DNA from: Dendrobium chrysotoxum
Taxonomy: Eukaryota > Streptophyta > Magnoliopsida > Asparagales > Orchidaceae
Length of the DNA: 64,000 nt
Assembly (NCBI GenBank): GCA_019925795.1
Contig: CM034305.1
Span: forward strand, 98,043,571 to 98,107,570
Direction of reading: 5' to 3'
In this document: positions 10,229-20,589 of the stretch, in pieces
Layout of the letters: each line of letters opens with the position of its first letter
How positions within the stretch are numbered: position 1 is the first letter of the stretch
Translations under genes and position numbers: made by a program
Notes under the pieces: generated by a model
The model's database searches: none
Told to the model about the DNA's origin: nothing
Seen by the model: the letters and a program-made list of their open reading frames with translations, nothing else

Positions 10229-11533
10229 AGTTTAATGTACTATTAGATACATATCATCTTTAGTATAATTATGAAAAAAGGCCGAACATGCAGCATTAAT
10301 GTGGTGTTTTCTTCCCTACATTTGTTATTTGTCATAACAATCAATTTGCCAATTTTATCTTATATTAATCATTTATTTTTACAAGTGACTTTCAATAATC
10401 ATTCAAGAGTCGTCACCCTCTACCCATCAGCGTAATTCAATCAATCGATAACAAACTACAACTAATAATTACTCCACCAACCTTTTATTTAAAAGAGAGT
10501 AGTCCGCCCACCCTTTTGCGTAAGGTATTATATTTTAAGAGCCAACCATATTCATTATAGTGTTAACAGCTAGCGTTCCTTGCTTATATGTAAATGCTAA
10601 ATTTTCTATTCCATATAAGTCAATACCATATATGAAATGCAATAATAAAAAATGCAAGGAAATCTACCAAATTTATCTACTATGCATTTACTTCAAAAAA
10701 TCATAACTTTCAATTTAACTGCTAAAAATTCAATAGGTTTCAGTCAAAATGCTCATATTGACAACATCTATCATATACCCATAGTTATGCGGTGAAAGTT
10801 TTTACCAATACAAAATTATCCACATTTTTCAATAATAAAAATACAAATTTGACAAAAAAAATACTAAAAACATAAAATTATTAAAATTCAAAATAGGATA
10901 ATGGTTCCTTACAGCGAGAAGAGCAAATCTCCCAACATGATTGACTGACGAAAATTGCTCTACGACCTCCAACCCCAAGCTTTTCTTTTCTCTATCCTCA
11001 CATTTTCTCTCTAAATTCCCTTAAGAGGCCTCTATTAACCGAAAGGGAAAGGACAAAAAGGGATTAAGAAAAATTTTATAACGCTCTCTAAATTCCCTAA
11101 AGAGGTCTATGTTAGCCAAATGGGAAAGGAAAAAAAGGGATTAAGAAAAGTGTTATAATGCTTTAAGATATTTATAATAAAATAATAATATAATATAATA
11201 TAATTATAATTTAAATAATTTTTAATATAAAATTCATATAAATCCTTTTAGGCTTTAAAAATTATAGAAAAATATCTATAAATAGCTCATTTTATTTAAA
11301 AATTTTTAGTAAAATCGGTTTGCAAAACAGACACCTGACGGTCTCAAAATCCCTACTTGTATCGATAGGTGTCAATTTCTTAAGTATTTATACCAGTACT
11401 AAAAAATTATAAAAAATTATTATAATTAAAACACAATAATATCTATCTTATGATAAAAACGACTTTCAAATTTTACTTATAATGCTCCTAAAAAATTGTT
11501 TGGCTGGGTTAAAATTTGGATTCTTATAGTTGG

Positions 11534-11828
11534 TTGCTTCATCTTCTGCCCTTTCAGATTCCACTTGGGTGATCCTAGGTGGTCCATTGGGAGGATTCTC
11601 ACCAGATGTTCAACTTACTTACAGTGGTTCTACTCAGATACTATCTGGAAGCGATGCTAATGACACTATTATAGGACTGATTGCTTCTAATTCTGCCATT
11701 TCATATTTGACTTGGGTGATCCCAAGCGAGTCAACAGAAGGATCCTCACCGAATGTTATTTCTCGCTTAGACAACCATCACTCTGAGATTTGCCATAGGG
11801 GATTCGTTCCTCAGGTATTTTGTTGTAT
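11534..11828 (+). repeat. Half of a ~150-bp tandem duplication, interrupted by R1
   Basis: With R1 removed, 1055-1109 joins 11534 onward. The sequence CACTCAGATATTATCT ... GACACTATTATAGG ... GACTTGGGTGATCC-like then repeats at about 11625-11760 (CTACTCAGATACTATCT ... GACACTATTATAGG ... TTGACTTGGGTGATCC). This confirms the R1 insertion point. I do not recognise the underlying sequence; an open frame runs through but has no known motif. Confidence 0.55.
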
Positions 11829-11844
11829 TAGTATACTTCTTTTC

Positions 11845-12282
11845 TTTTCCTTGCTTTATGGTGCTGAATGTTGGCCATTAAAAGAGAAGCATAATTCTAA
11901 GTTAAGTGTTGCTGAGATGAGGATGCTCAGGTGGATGAGTGGCTTTACCCTTAGAGATAGGATACGAAATGAGCATATTCGTGAAAAGGTTGGAGTAGCT
12001 CCAGTGGAAGATAAGATTAGAGAGAGTCGCCTTAGATGGTTTGGTCACGTAAAACGGCGGCCTCCCGATGACCCGGTTAGGAAAGTAGAGGTCTTAGATT
12101 TGACTTATGTTAAGAAAGGTAGAGGTAGACCTAAAAAGACTTGGTTAGAAAATATTAGAAATGATCTTTCTTTATTAGATTTAAACGAGAATTTGACTTT
12201 TAATAGGACACAATGGAGAAAAAGGATTCATATAGCCGACCCCACGTAGTGGGATAAAGGCTTGATGTTGTTGTTGTTGTTG
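11845..12282 (+). mobile_element. 5'-truncated LINE (RTE-like), 3' end only
   Basis: A 16-bp target duplication, TAGTATACTTCTTTTC, flanks the insert at 11829-11844 and 12283-12298. The insert encodes the conserved C-terminus of a plant non-LTR reverse transcriptase: YGAECWPLK, LSVAEMRMLRWM, RIRNEHIREKVGVAP, RLRWFGHVKRRP, GRGRPKKTW and TQWRKRIHIADPT, ending at the TAG at 12247-12249. A short 3' UTR and a (TTG)n tail follow, typical of RTE-type plant LINEs rather than a poly(A) tail. Only about the last 130 codons remain, so the copy is dead on arrival. The long open frame that starts upstream at 11530 is a chance fusion with flanking DNA. Confidence 0.9.
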
Positions 12283-12298
12283 TAGTATACTTCTTTTC

Positions 12299-13390
12299 CT
12301 TCTCTTCTTTTTTTTTTAACAATAACCCTTCTTTTCTCTGCCTTTTTATCTATGTTTGGAGCTATCGTGTTTTACATCTAAAGTACTTTCCCAAGCCCGC
12401 AGATCTATTGACTGATGTCTATCAAGTAGCATTCATTACATAGTTATTACATTGCGACACTTGTTATTGGGAGTAGACCTTGATGATTTGCCCGACCTAG
12501 CCAATTTCTATGGGGAGGCTAGTTCACTTTTGGAGTGTGTCGTAGCTTGCGGCCTTCAGGACAGTGCAAAACAAACATGGGAGTCCCTCTGTCGTATAGT
12601 CATATTTGGATTGTTCCAGTTGCATTGCATTTCTCAGGAGTTATCCTCTGGAGTTCTTACTGATTTAGAGGTTAAAGCAAGGACTGCATGGAACAGGATG
12701 AGGAGAGGGCGTATAGATCTTAACTTTGGGCTGCAAACTTTGAGGCATTGCCAGAGAGACATTTTAAGAAGCAACTTGAGATTTTAGCTATATCCGTCGA
12801 GCTCAGAGCTTTGAGGTAGAGGGAGAAGGTTCTCTTGGATAAATGCCTGGTGATTCGAGCAGCACCTGCTTATACTGAGGATGCGTTCTCTTGAATAACT
12901 GCTGAGATTGAGGACTTAGAGCAAACTTTGACTTTACCCACTGAAGAATTTGATCTGGTGTATCATCAGTTGGAAACTGTTCAGGAGCGGCAAGCGGCGT
13001 TGCAGGCTTGATCAGAGTCAGATAGCAGATAAACGGTATTTAGCTCAGACTTTGATAACTTCCCTAGCATCTTTCTAGTAAGCATACACCTATTTTATTT
13101 ATTTCCTTTTCTTTTAGTTTTACTGAGATGATGTTTAGACTTTTAATCTTTTAAATTTTATTACAATAGCTCAAACTTTAGGTTTATGAGCACATAAAAA
13201 ATTTTAGAGGTTCGATCTTTAAACTTGTCGAACCTGTACTTTGACATTTAGTCTCAATCCTTTAGATTGATTAAATTAGCTCAACCCTTAGATTTGTGAG
13301 TATAAAAGACTTGACTACCATAGGTAGATCATTTAGTTAATGTGCAAATTATATATATATAATCGTCTTTTCTTGCTGAAGTATATATGA
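12299..13390 (+). other. Unrecognised, formerly coding-like DNA
   Basis: A 111-codon frame at 12452-12787 (MRHLLLGVDLDDLPDLANFY...) continues after stops with a Glu/Leu-rich, coiled-coil-like reading to about 13015 (ELRALR, TAEIEDLEQTLTL, YHQLETVQERQAALQA). This resembles the decayed C-terminus of a repeat-associated plant protein, but I cannot name a family. Nothing was seen in 13080-13390 apart from AT-rich DNA. Confidence 0.3.
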
Positions 13391-13394
13391 CAAA

Positions 13395-13875
13395 TGCATT
13401 CTGATATGCATGATTATACAAGATTTGCCTCCTACTTTGCAGGAATAGATGGCAAATGCCCTCTGCCTTGCAAGAGGATATATAAATTGCCTCCTGCATT
13501 GCAGGACTATATAAAATTTCCTCATGTATTGCAGGGGTATATAAAATTATCTCATGCCTTGCAGGAGAATATAAATTGCCTCTGATCTTGCAGGAGAATA
13601 TATAAAATTGTCTCCTGCCATGCAAGAGAAAATATAATTTGCCTTCTATCTTGTAGGAGAATATATAAAATTGCCTCCTACTTTGCAGGGGAATATACTC
13701 CTGCCTTGCAGGAGAAAATATAAATTGCCTCATGTCATGAAAGAGAATATGTAAAATTGCCTCATGCATTGCAAGGGAATATATAAAATTGCCTCATGCC
13801 TTGTAGGGGTATATAAAATTATCTCCTACATTGCAGGATAAAATATAAATTACCTCCTGTCTTGTAAGATAATAT
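13395..13875. repeat. ~32-bp tandem array of hairpin units
   Basis: About 14 diverged copies of a unit like GAATATATAAAATTGCCTCC plus TGCCTTGCAG. Most units hold an inverted repeat such as CTCCTGC/GCAGGAG with loop CTT (near 13701). One unit reads CTTCTA/TAGGAG and another CCTCT/AGAGG, so arm changes are partly paired. TATATAAA recurs in each unit. Open frames here are by-products of the repeat. Confidence 0.8.
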
Positions 13876-13911
13876 AAACTCATTCTAGCTAATCAGAGAG
13901 TTCAATCTCCC

Positions 13912-14113
13912 CTGAAACTTCTCCTCTTGCTGGCTCATCCATCAGTCTCTGACTCACCATCTAATAGAAAAATAGCAAACAGAACTTTCCTCTCAGGAGG
14001 ACACAACATACCATTAAAAGTTTTCTCCAGACTCTTTAACCAATCCTTCGCTGCTCTGGTGGGCTCAACAATGCCCTCAAACCTTTGAGGCTTCAATCTC
14101 AGAAACATCTGCA
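13912..14113 (-). pseudogene. gag: Ty3/gypsy gag fragment
   Basis: The minus strand reads LQMFLRLKPQRFEG, then AKDWLKSLEKTFNGMLC and RKVLFAIFLLDGES, the core of a gypsy gag domain (compare DWLIRIEKILNGMSC in element A). A stop codon follows soon after. It is a broken fragment abutting, head to tail, a pol end on the other strand. Confidence 0.75.
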
Positions 14114-14125
14114 GATGGTTATCCT

Positions 14126-14490
14126 TTTCCTGTGCAATCTTCTATCAGTCCCGTCGCTTACCGACTTACACTTCCACCATAAAGCAAGATTCACCCAATT
14201 TTTTATATTTCGGTTCTCAAAACATTCAAAGGAGACCCTCCAATTACTCCATCTCCATTACCTGATATCACTCATAATAATCAACCAATCAATTTGCCAC
14301 ATATTATTCTTGCTTCACGATTAATTCATTTTCACAATCAAACTCTTAAACAGGCACTCTTGCAATGAACACTCACTAGCCCAGAAGATGCAACATGGGT
14401 AAACTTTTTAGCACTCACTACCTCCATCTCTCAAACTTGAGGACAATGTCATTTTTCATGGCGACGACAATATCAAGCAACAACATATCC
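14126..14490 (+). pseudogene. Ty3/gypsy pol C-terminus with chromodomain, fragment
   Basis: The plus strand reads ISPVAYRLTLPP, KIHPIFYISVLKTFKGDPP, then SPEDATWVNFLAL and a degenerate LEDNVIFHGDDN-like end: the integrase C-terminal module, chromodomain and tail of a chromovirus. Several stops and frame changes break it. It is of a different family from element A (tail motif LEDKV-like), perhaps Reina-like. No other part of this element was found nearby, except possibly the inverted gag piece at 13912-14113. Confidence 0.7.
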
Positions 14491-15046
14491 AATTGGACAT
14501 AAACATGGTGCAGGAATATTGTAGCAATAGGGTTAAATACTTGGAAGAACAATCAAAAGAACGAAAATTGATTATAAAGGTTTATCAACAAATATGAAGA
14601 AAAATGAAGGACACCAATACATCCCCACAAATATAGATAACAAGATGCCAAGCTTTATATGTATTCATAAATAATATTTAATACCCTTTTCTTTTTATTT
14701 ACAAGTTTATCCAGCCGGTCTAATAAATTACCCAATGGATTTGATTCACTGTTTTATCTATAAATTAGTCCCATATTGCTGTAAACTCTCTATGGATTAA
14801 GAAATTTCTATTTTCTCCTCTCTTTCTCTCATATATCTTGGAGTTTGCACCTACTCGAAAGGTGTCTTTCTTTCTTGCTCCATCAAGGACCATAATAGGT
14901 TCATACAAGAATAAAATTCCAAAACTCGATCCTCTTCCTAACGAGGTAGAGTTAAAGAAGAGATCACTTGAACCGATAAGGGCCACCTACAAATTTTATT
15001 TTTATTTTTGAAAAGTATAAATTTTTATATTTATGATTAAAGATTT
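14491..15046. other. Probable LTR debris, no gene
   Basis: AT-rich DNA just downstream of the pol tail, with a TATAAATTAG-like motif at about 14758-14768 and CTCTCTTTCTC tracts as in LTR leaders. It may be the LTR of the pol fragment, but I found no second copy. No coding signal. Confidence 0.35.
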
Positions 15047-15051
15047 GATAC

Positions 15052-16007
15052 TGTTGCGGGCTAGAATATACACGGTGATAGAATTGTAATTTTTAGTCTT
15101 AGCGTTGCACGGATATCCAGCTCACACATAATGAAGACAAGAGTTTTTTACGTGGAAAACCCTTGAAAGGGGAAAAACCACGGGGCCTAGCCCAGTTGAA
15201 AATGATTCCACTAGAATTTGAGTTGGTTACAATGGGCAGACTCGCCTCCAAGGGCGATCAGATTACAAGTAACAATTGTATGGTAGAAATCCGGGTGTCA
15301 GGGGATGGTCTGGCAGAACTTCGGGCCTCAGATGGTGGTCTGGCAGAGCTCCGAGCCTTAGGTGATGATTCAGTGAAGGTGAGGGTCTACGGCGGTGGTC
15401 CGGCGAAGCTCCGATGGTGGTCCGGCGAGACTCCGGCGGTGGTACGGTAGAACTTCAGCAGTGGTCGAGGAGGATCTAGGCGGCTGGAGCTTTCTTCCTT
15501 CTTCTCTCTTGGCTTCGATCCCCCCTTTCAAGAGGAAATGAGGTTCTATTTATAGAACTCTTGAGTGGCATGGCTTGTAAATAAGTGGAAGATCAAGGGT
15601 AAATTGGGAGTGGCTCGGATGGACGGCCGATCTTGATTCCTACGATCATCTACCGTTCAATGGTCATTTGAATGCCTTAATGATATCAGAATTTAATGAT
15701 CTTGGGCTCGTTGGATTCGTCTCGTCGAGCCGCTCGATTCGACTATAAGAATGTCATGATTGGAGACCGTTTGGTAACTCAAACTGTGGTTTGATCCTTC
15801 CAAAAGTGCTTCGAGTCTTTGATTTGGACTCATATGGGCTCGAATTGGGTCGATTTTGGTGTCGTTGGGTTCGTGTGTCCGAGGCGCTCAGTTCGACTAT
15901 AAGTTTACTGAAATCAGAGTTTGGATGATCTCAATTTTAATTAGCTTCCAACTTGATTTTGCTTCAAGATTCGTGCTCGATCAAGATAATTTTTTGATGA
16001 TGTATCA
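15052..16007 (-). repeat. 3' LTR of the LARD-like element
   Basis: 956 bp. A TATA box (TATAAATAG on the minus strand) lies at 15546-15554. A nested inverted repeat, CGTGG/CCACG enclosing CCCTT/AAGGG, is at 15151-15182. Confidence 0.93.
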
Positions 16008-16024
16008 GTTGCCCCCCTATTTTC
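16008..16024 (-). promoter_or_regulatory. Polypurine tract of the LARD-like element
   Basis: The minus strand reads AAAATAGGGGGGCAAC directly before the LTR start TGATACATC. Confidence 0.75.
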
Positions 16025-16874
16025 GGATGTTGAAACTTGCAAAGTCCGAAAATACTTATTTATACTTTCTCCATCATGCAGAACTTTTAGGATATAATAG
16101 TAATTATATCATCAATCCTTCACACGAATCATCCAACGTCTCTTTGACGTTGAAGAATCTGTAGGAATTGCTTTCTTCAAATATTATATTGTTCATTTAA
16201 AAACTCATTGAGCGGCACACGCATTTATAAACTCATAACATGAATTGTGCATATAAGTTTGTTTACATGTCGGACAAATGATAAATAATGGCAGTTTAAA
16301 GGAATAAGGCCCTTGATGAGATGAAGCTCTCATTAATTTAATTAACGGAACTGTATTATATATTTGAATGCTTTAATGGATGGCTCTGTTTAATGGAGAT
16401 TTGTTAATGTCACATTGCTAAGCCGTTATTTCTTAAATAACTTTTTTAATTCTTATATGAAAATAATTAATTATTTCATATATAATTTAGACTTTTAAAA
16501 TTTTAGAAATTTATGGAATGACTTTTTGAATTCTTATATGAAGATAATTAATTAAATATTATATTTCATATATAATTTAGGCTTTTAAAATTCCAAAAAT
16601 TTATGGAATGACTTTTTGAATTCTTATATATTTATGAAGATAATTAATTTTTGTCTCTTCAAATTCTAAAAATATATTTAATTTTTTATAGAAATTTCTA
16701 GAGAGACTTTTTATCTTCTCCCTTCTTGCAACTATAAATATCCCCCTTGGGTAAGAAAATTAGCACCTCCCCCTCTCTTCTCTTTTTTCTCAAGCTGAGG
16801 CCTTCCCCTAGCTCTGTTCAGATGGGTATCCCATGTTCAGTCCTAGGGCCCCTCACTGAGTAAAAGGAAGGTAT

Positions 16875-18110
16875 GAGGTTGGAGGACGGGTGGAAGACCG
16901 GTATCACTCGGAAGTCGGGTGTAAGACCAATGTCACATGGAGGTCGGGCAGAAGATCGACATCACTTGGAGGCCGGGCAGAAGACCAACGTCACTTGGAG
17001 GCCAGGCAGAAGACCGACATCACTCGGAAGTCGGGTGCAAGACTGGCGTCACATGGAGGCCGAGCAGAAGGCCGACCAGATCGGGCAGAAGACCGACGTC
17101 ACTTGGAGGCCGGGCAAAAGACCGACGTCACTCGGAAGTTGGGTGCAGGACCGACGTCACATGGAGGTCGGACAGAAGGCCGACATCACTTGGAGGTCGG
17201 GCAGAAGACCGATGTCACATGGAGGCGGGGCAGAAGACTGACGTCACTCGGAAGTAGGATGCAAGACCGGCGTCACATGGATGTCGGACAGAAGGCCGAC
17301 GTCACTTAGAGGTCGGGCAGAAGATCGGCATCACCTGGAGGCCGGGCAAAAGGCCGAAGTCACTTGGAGGTCAGGCAGAAGATCGACGTCACTTGGAGAC
17401 CGGGAAGAAGACCGACGTCACTCGGATATCGGGTGCAAGACCAGCATCACATGAAGGTTGGGCAGAAGGCCGACATCACTTGGAGGTCGGGCAGAAGACC
17501 GATGTCACTTGGAGGCCGGGAAGAAGATCGACGTCACTCGAAAGTTGGGTGCAAGACCAGCGTCACATGGAGGCCGGGCAGAAGGCCGACGTCACTTGGA
17601 GGTCGGGCAGAAAACTGGCGTCACCTGGAGGCCGGGCAGAAGAACGGCGTCACTTGGAAGCCGGGCAGAAGATCGACGTCACTCGAAAGTCGTGTGCAAA
17701 ACCGGCATCACATGGAGGCCGGGTAGAAGGCCGACATCACTTGGAGGTCGGGCAGAAGACCGATGTCACTTGGAGGCTGGGAAGAAGACCGACGTCACTC
17801 GAAAGTCAGGTGCAATACCGGCGTCATATGGAGGCTGGACAGAAGGCCGACATTACTTGGAGGTCGGGCAGAAGACCAGCGTTACTTGGAGGCCGGGTAG
17901 AAGACTGACGTCACTTGGAGGTCGGGCAGAAGACCGACGTCACTCAGAAATTGGGTGCAAGATCAGCGTCACATGGAGGCCGGGCAGAAGGCCGACGTCA
18001 CTTGGAGGTCGGGCAAAAACCAGGCATAACCTGGAGGCCAGGCAGAAGAATGGCGTCACTTGGAAGTCGGGCAGAAGACCAACGACGGGTAGAAGCTCGA
18101 CGTCGGGCAG
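16875..18110. repeat. 29-bp GC-rich minisatellite
   Basis: About 40 diverged copies of GGCAGAAGACCGACGTCACT plus TGGAGGTCG. Every few units carry a GTGCAAGACC variant with CACATGG or CACTCGG, suggesting a higher-order period. Many units form GGTC/GACC or GGCC/GGCC stems around GGGCAGAA. Because 29 is not a multiple of 3 and the unit lacks stops, all three plus frames stay open for long runs; these are not genes. The GC content is far above the flanks. Confidence 0.9.
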
Positions 18111-18254
18111 AAGTCCGACGAAAGTCTCACGACGGGTAAAAGTCCCGCAATAGGAGGAAGCTTGGCGTCGGGCAGAAGGTCGACGAAAGTCCCATGACGG
18201 ACATAAGTTCAGCGACGACAAGAAGTTTATCGTCGGGGGCTTCTTGTTGGCGTA

Positions 18255-19225
18255 ATCTTGTATATAAGAGGTTTAGAGAATCCACCAATGATGTATGATA
18301 TATCCGAGGTTGTATGTCAAAGCACTGCTCGATGATGTTAACCTATATAAAAGAGGTCGACAGAATCCACCAATGATGTATGACCTATCCGAGGTTGTAT
18401 GTCAGAGACTTACTCGATGACGTTAACCTATATGGAAGAGGTCGAAAGAATCCACCAAGGATGTGTATGACCTATTCGAGGTTGTATGCTAGAGACTTGC
18501 TCGATGACGTTAACCTTTATGAAAAAGGTCGAGAGAATCCACCAATAATGTAAGACCTATCCGAGGTTGTATGTCAGAGCCTTTGCTCGATGACGTTAAC
18601 CTGTGTGGAAGAGGTTGAGAGTATCCACCAAGGATGTAAGACCTATCCAAGGTTGTATGTCTGAGCCTTTGCTCCACGACATTAACCTGTGTGAAAGAGG
18701 TCGAGAGTATCCACCAAGAATGTAAGACCTATTCGAGGTTATATGTCAGAGCATTTGCTCGATGACGTTAACTTGTGTGGAAGAGATCGAGAGTATCCAC
18801 CAAGGATGTAAGACCTATCTGAGATTGTATGTCAGAGCCTTTGTTCGATGACGTTAACCTGTGTGGAAGAGGTCGAGAGTATCCACCAGGGATGTAAGAT
18901 CTATCCAAGGTTGTATGTCAGAGCCTTTGCTCGATGATGTTAACCTGTGTGGAAGAGGTCGAGAGTATTCACCAAGGATGTAAGACCTATCCGAGGTTGT
19001 ATGTCAGAGCCTTTGCTCGATGACGTTAACATGTGTGGAAGAGGTCGAGAGTATTCACCAAGGATGTAAGACCTATCCGAGGTTGTATGTCAGAGCCTTT
19101 GCTCGATGACGTTAACCTGTGTGGAAGAGGTCGAGAGTATCCACCAAAGAGGTAAGACCTATCCGAGGTTGTATGTCAGAGCATTTGCTCGTTGACGTTA
19201 ATCTGTGTGGAAGAGGTCGAGTCGA
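18255..19225. repeat. 86-bp tandem array
   Basis: About 11 copies of a unit containing GACGTTAACCTGTGTGGAAG, GTCGAGAGTATCCACCAAGG and ATGTCAGAGCCTTTGCTCG. The later copies are more alike than the earlier ones. Internal hairpins include ATCC/GGAT (loop ACCAA) and GAGC/GCTC (loop CTTT or ATTT). Confidence 0.92.
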
Positions 19226-19603
19226 ATCCCTGTTGGATTGATTTTACCTTTATTGGGAGGGGGCGAACACCGCGTGTATTCCGAATCAAGGGTGAAGAAT
19301 GATCTATATTTAGACCGTTACTGCCTTTTTGAGGTCGAGATTAAGACCTTACCCAAGGAGTAGAAGTCCAGTAAGGGACTGTATAATGCTTAAAATTTAT
19401 TGGAAGCATCTTTGCATTCACTGAAAGTTTCTTGAAATATCATATTGATATTGAAAATATTGGAGGAATCTTCTTGGAGTCAGGTTTGCCCCCCAGTCCA
19501 CATCTGATTCCCATGAAATGAATGCAGCGATAGCTGATGTAAGGAAGTTGGCATGAATGATCTTTTGAGGTTGGAGCGAAAATTGCCCCCAGTCGGGAAC
19601 TAC

Positions 19604-19624
19604 GTTCCCACAGACGGCGCCAAA
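19604..19624 (-). promoter_or_regulatory. Primer binding site of the LARD-like element
   Basis: Two to three bases past the LTR, the minus strand reads TTGGCGCCGTCTGTGGGAAC. It begins with TGG as expected for a tRNA 3' CCA complement. The form TGGCGCCGTCTGTGGGA is familiar from plant Ty3/gypsy non-chromovirus (Tat/Athila-type) elements. It is followed at once by the inverted repeat GGGAAC/GTTCCC. Confidence 0.75.
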
Positions 19625-19625
19625 C

Positions 19626-20584
19626 TGTTGCAGGCTAGAATATACACGGTGATAGAATTGTAATTTTGTCTTAGCGTTGCACGGATATCCAGCTCACACA
19701 TAATGAAGACAAGAGTTTTTTACGTGGAAAACCCTTGAAAGGGGAAAAACCACGGGGCCTAGCCCAGTTGAAAATGATTCCACTAGAATTTGAGTTGGTT
19801 ACAATGGGCAGACTCGCCTCCAAGGGCGATCAGATTACAAGTAACAATTGTATGATAGAAATCCGAGTGTCAGGGGATGGTCTGGCAGAACTTCGGGCCT
19901 CAGATGGTGGTCTGGCAGAGCTCCGAGCCTTAGGTAATGATTCAGTGAAGGTGAGGGTCTACGGCGGTGGTCCGGCGAAGCTCCGATGGTGGTCCGGCGA
20001 GACTCCGGCGGTGGTACGGTAGAATTTCAGCAGTGGTCGAGGAGGATCTAGGCGGCTGGAGCTTTCTTCCTTCTTCTCTCTTGGCTTCGATCCCCCCTTT
20101 CAAGAGGAAATGAGGTTTTATTTATAGAACTCTTGAGTGGCATGGCTTGTAAATAAGTGGAAGATCAAGGGTAAATTGGGAGTGGCTCGGATGGACGGCC
20201 GATCTTGATTCCTACGATCATCTACCGTTCAATGGTCATTTGAATGCCTTAATGATATCAGAATTTAATGATCTTGGGCTCGTTGGATTCGTCTCGTCGA
20301 GCCGCTCGATTCGACTATAAGAATGTCATGATTGGAGACCGTTTGGTAACTCAAACTGTGGTTTGATCCTTCCAAAAGTGCTTCGAGTCTTTGATTTGGA
20401 CTCATCTGGGCTCGAATTGGGTCGATTTTGGTGTCGTTGGGTTCGTGTGTCCGAGGTGCTCAGTTCGACTATAAGTTTACTGAAATCAGAGTTTGGATGA
20501 TCTCAATTTTAATTATTGAAGCTTCCAACTTGATTTTGCTTCAAGATTCGTGCTCGATCAAGATAATTTTTTGATGATGTATCA
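19626..20584 (-). repeat. 5' LTR of the LARD-like element
   Basis: 959 bp, nearly identical to 15052-16007, with a few substitutions and two small indels (near 19664 and 20514). A TATA-like box lies at 20117-20126 (minus). Confidence 0.93.
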
Positions 20585-20589
20585 GATAC

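Larger units (their letters stand above)
1115..11528 (+). mobile_element. Solo LTR of family R1, split by element A
   Basis: Removing element A (1755-10228) and one of its target duplications leaves about 1.94 kb (1115-1754 plus 10234-11528). The flanks carry the same 5 bp, GTTGG, at 1110-1114 and 11529-11533, a 5-bp target duplication typical of LTR elements. The termini (AGTAATGCCC at the start) are decayed TG...CA ends. The copy at 53777-57833 on the other strand matches in the same order: GCCC(T/A)AGAAT near the start, a GAAAAATTTTC-like AT-rich middle, and a shared block around GGTGTCAATTTCTTAAG near the end. There is no coding capacity. The 10.98-11.16 kb part has an internal ~75-bp tandem duplication (TAAATTCCCT...GGGATTAAGAAAA twice). 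Confidence 0.75.
15052..20584 (-). mobile_element. Non-autonomous large LTR element (LARD-like), no coding sequence
   Basis: Terminal repeats at 15052-16007 and 19626-20584 are about 99% alike by eye, and 5-bp target duplications GATAC flank them at 15047-15051 and 20585-20589. On the minus strand it starts TGATACATCATC and ends CAACA. A primer site next to the right repeat and a purine tract next to the left one fix the orientation. The 3.6-kb interior has no gag or pol. It holds an AT-rich part with imperfect repeats (16025-16870), a 29-bp array, an 86-bp array and a short leader. It must move with proteins from another Ty3/gypsy element. It is young, and it is in the same sense as the host gene. 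Confidence 0.9.

Noticed and set aside
11530..12249. A 239-codon protein with a novel N-terminus
   Set aside because: The second half is the LINE end and the first half is flanking DNA; the 16-bp duplication shows the fusion is an insertion artefact.
16873..18221. Several overlapping open frames of 100-230 codons rich in Arg, Gly and His
   Set aside because: All three plus frames are open because a 29-bp stop-free unit repeats; the peptides are translations of one minisatellite.
13395..19225. CRISPR-like regular repeats
   Set aside because: Units are contiguous or nearly so, without unique spacers of constant length, they are diverged, and the context is plant nuclear DNA with LTR elements.
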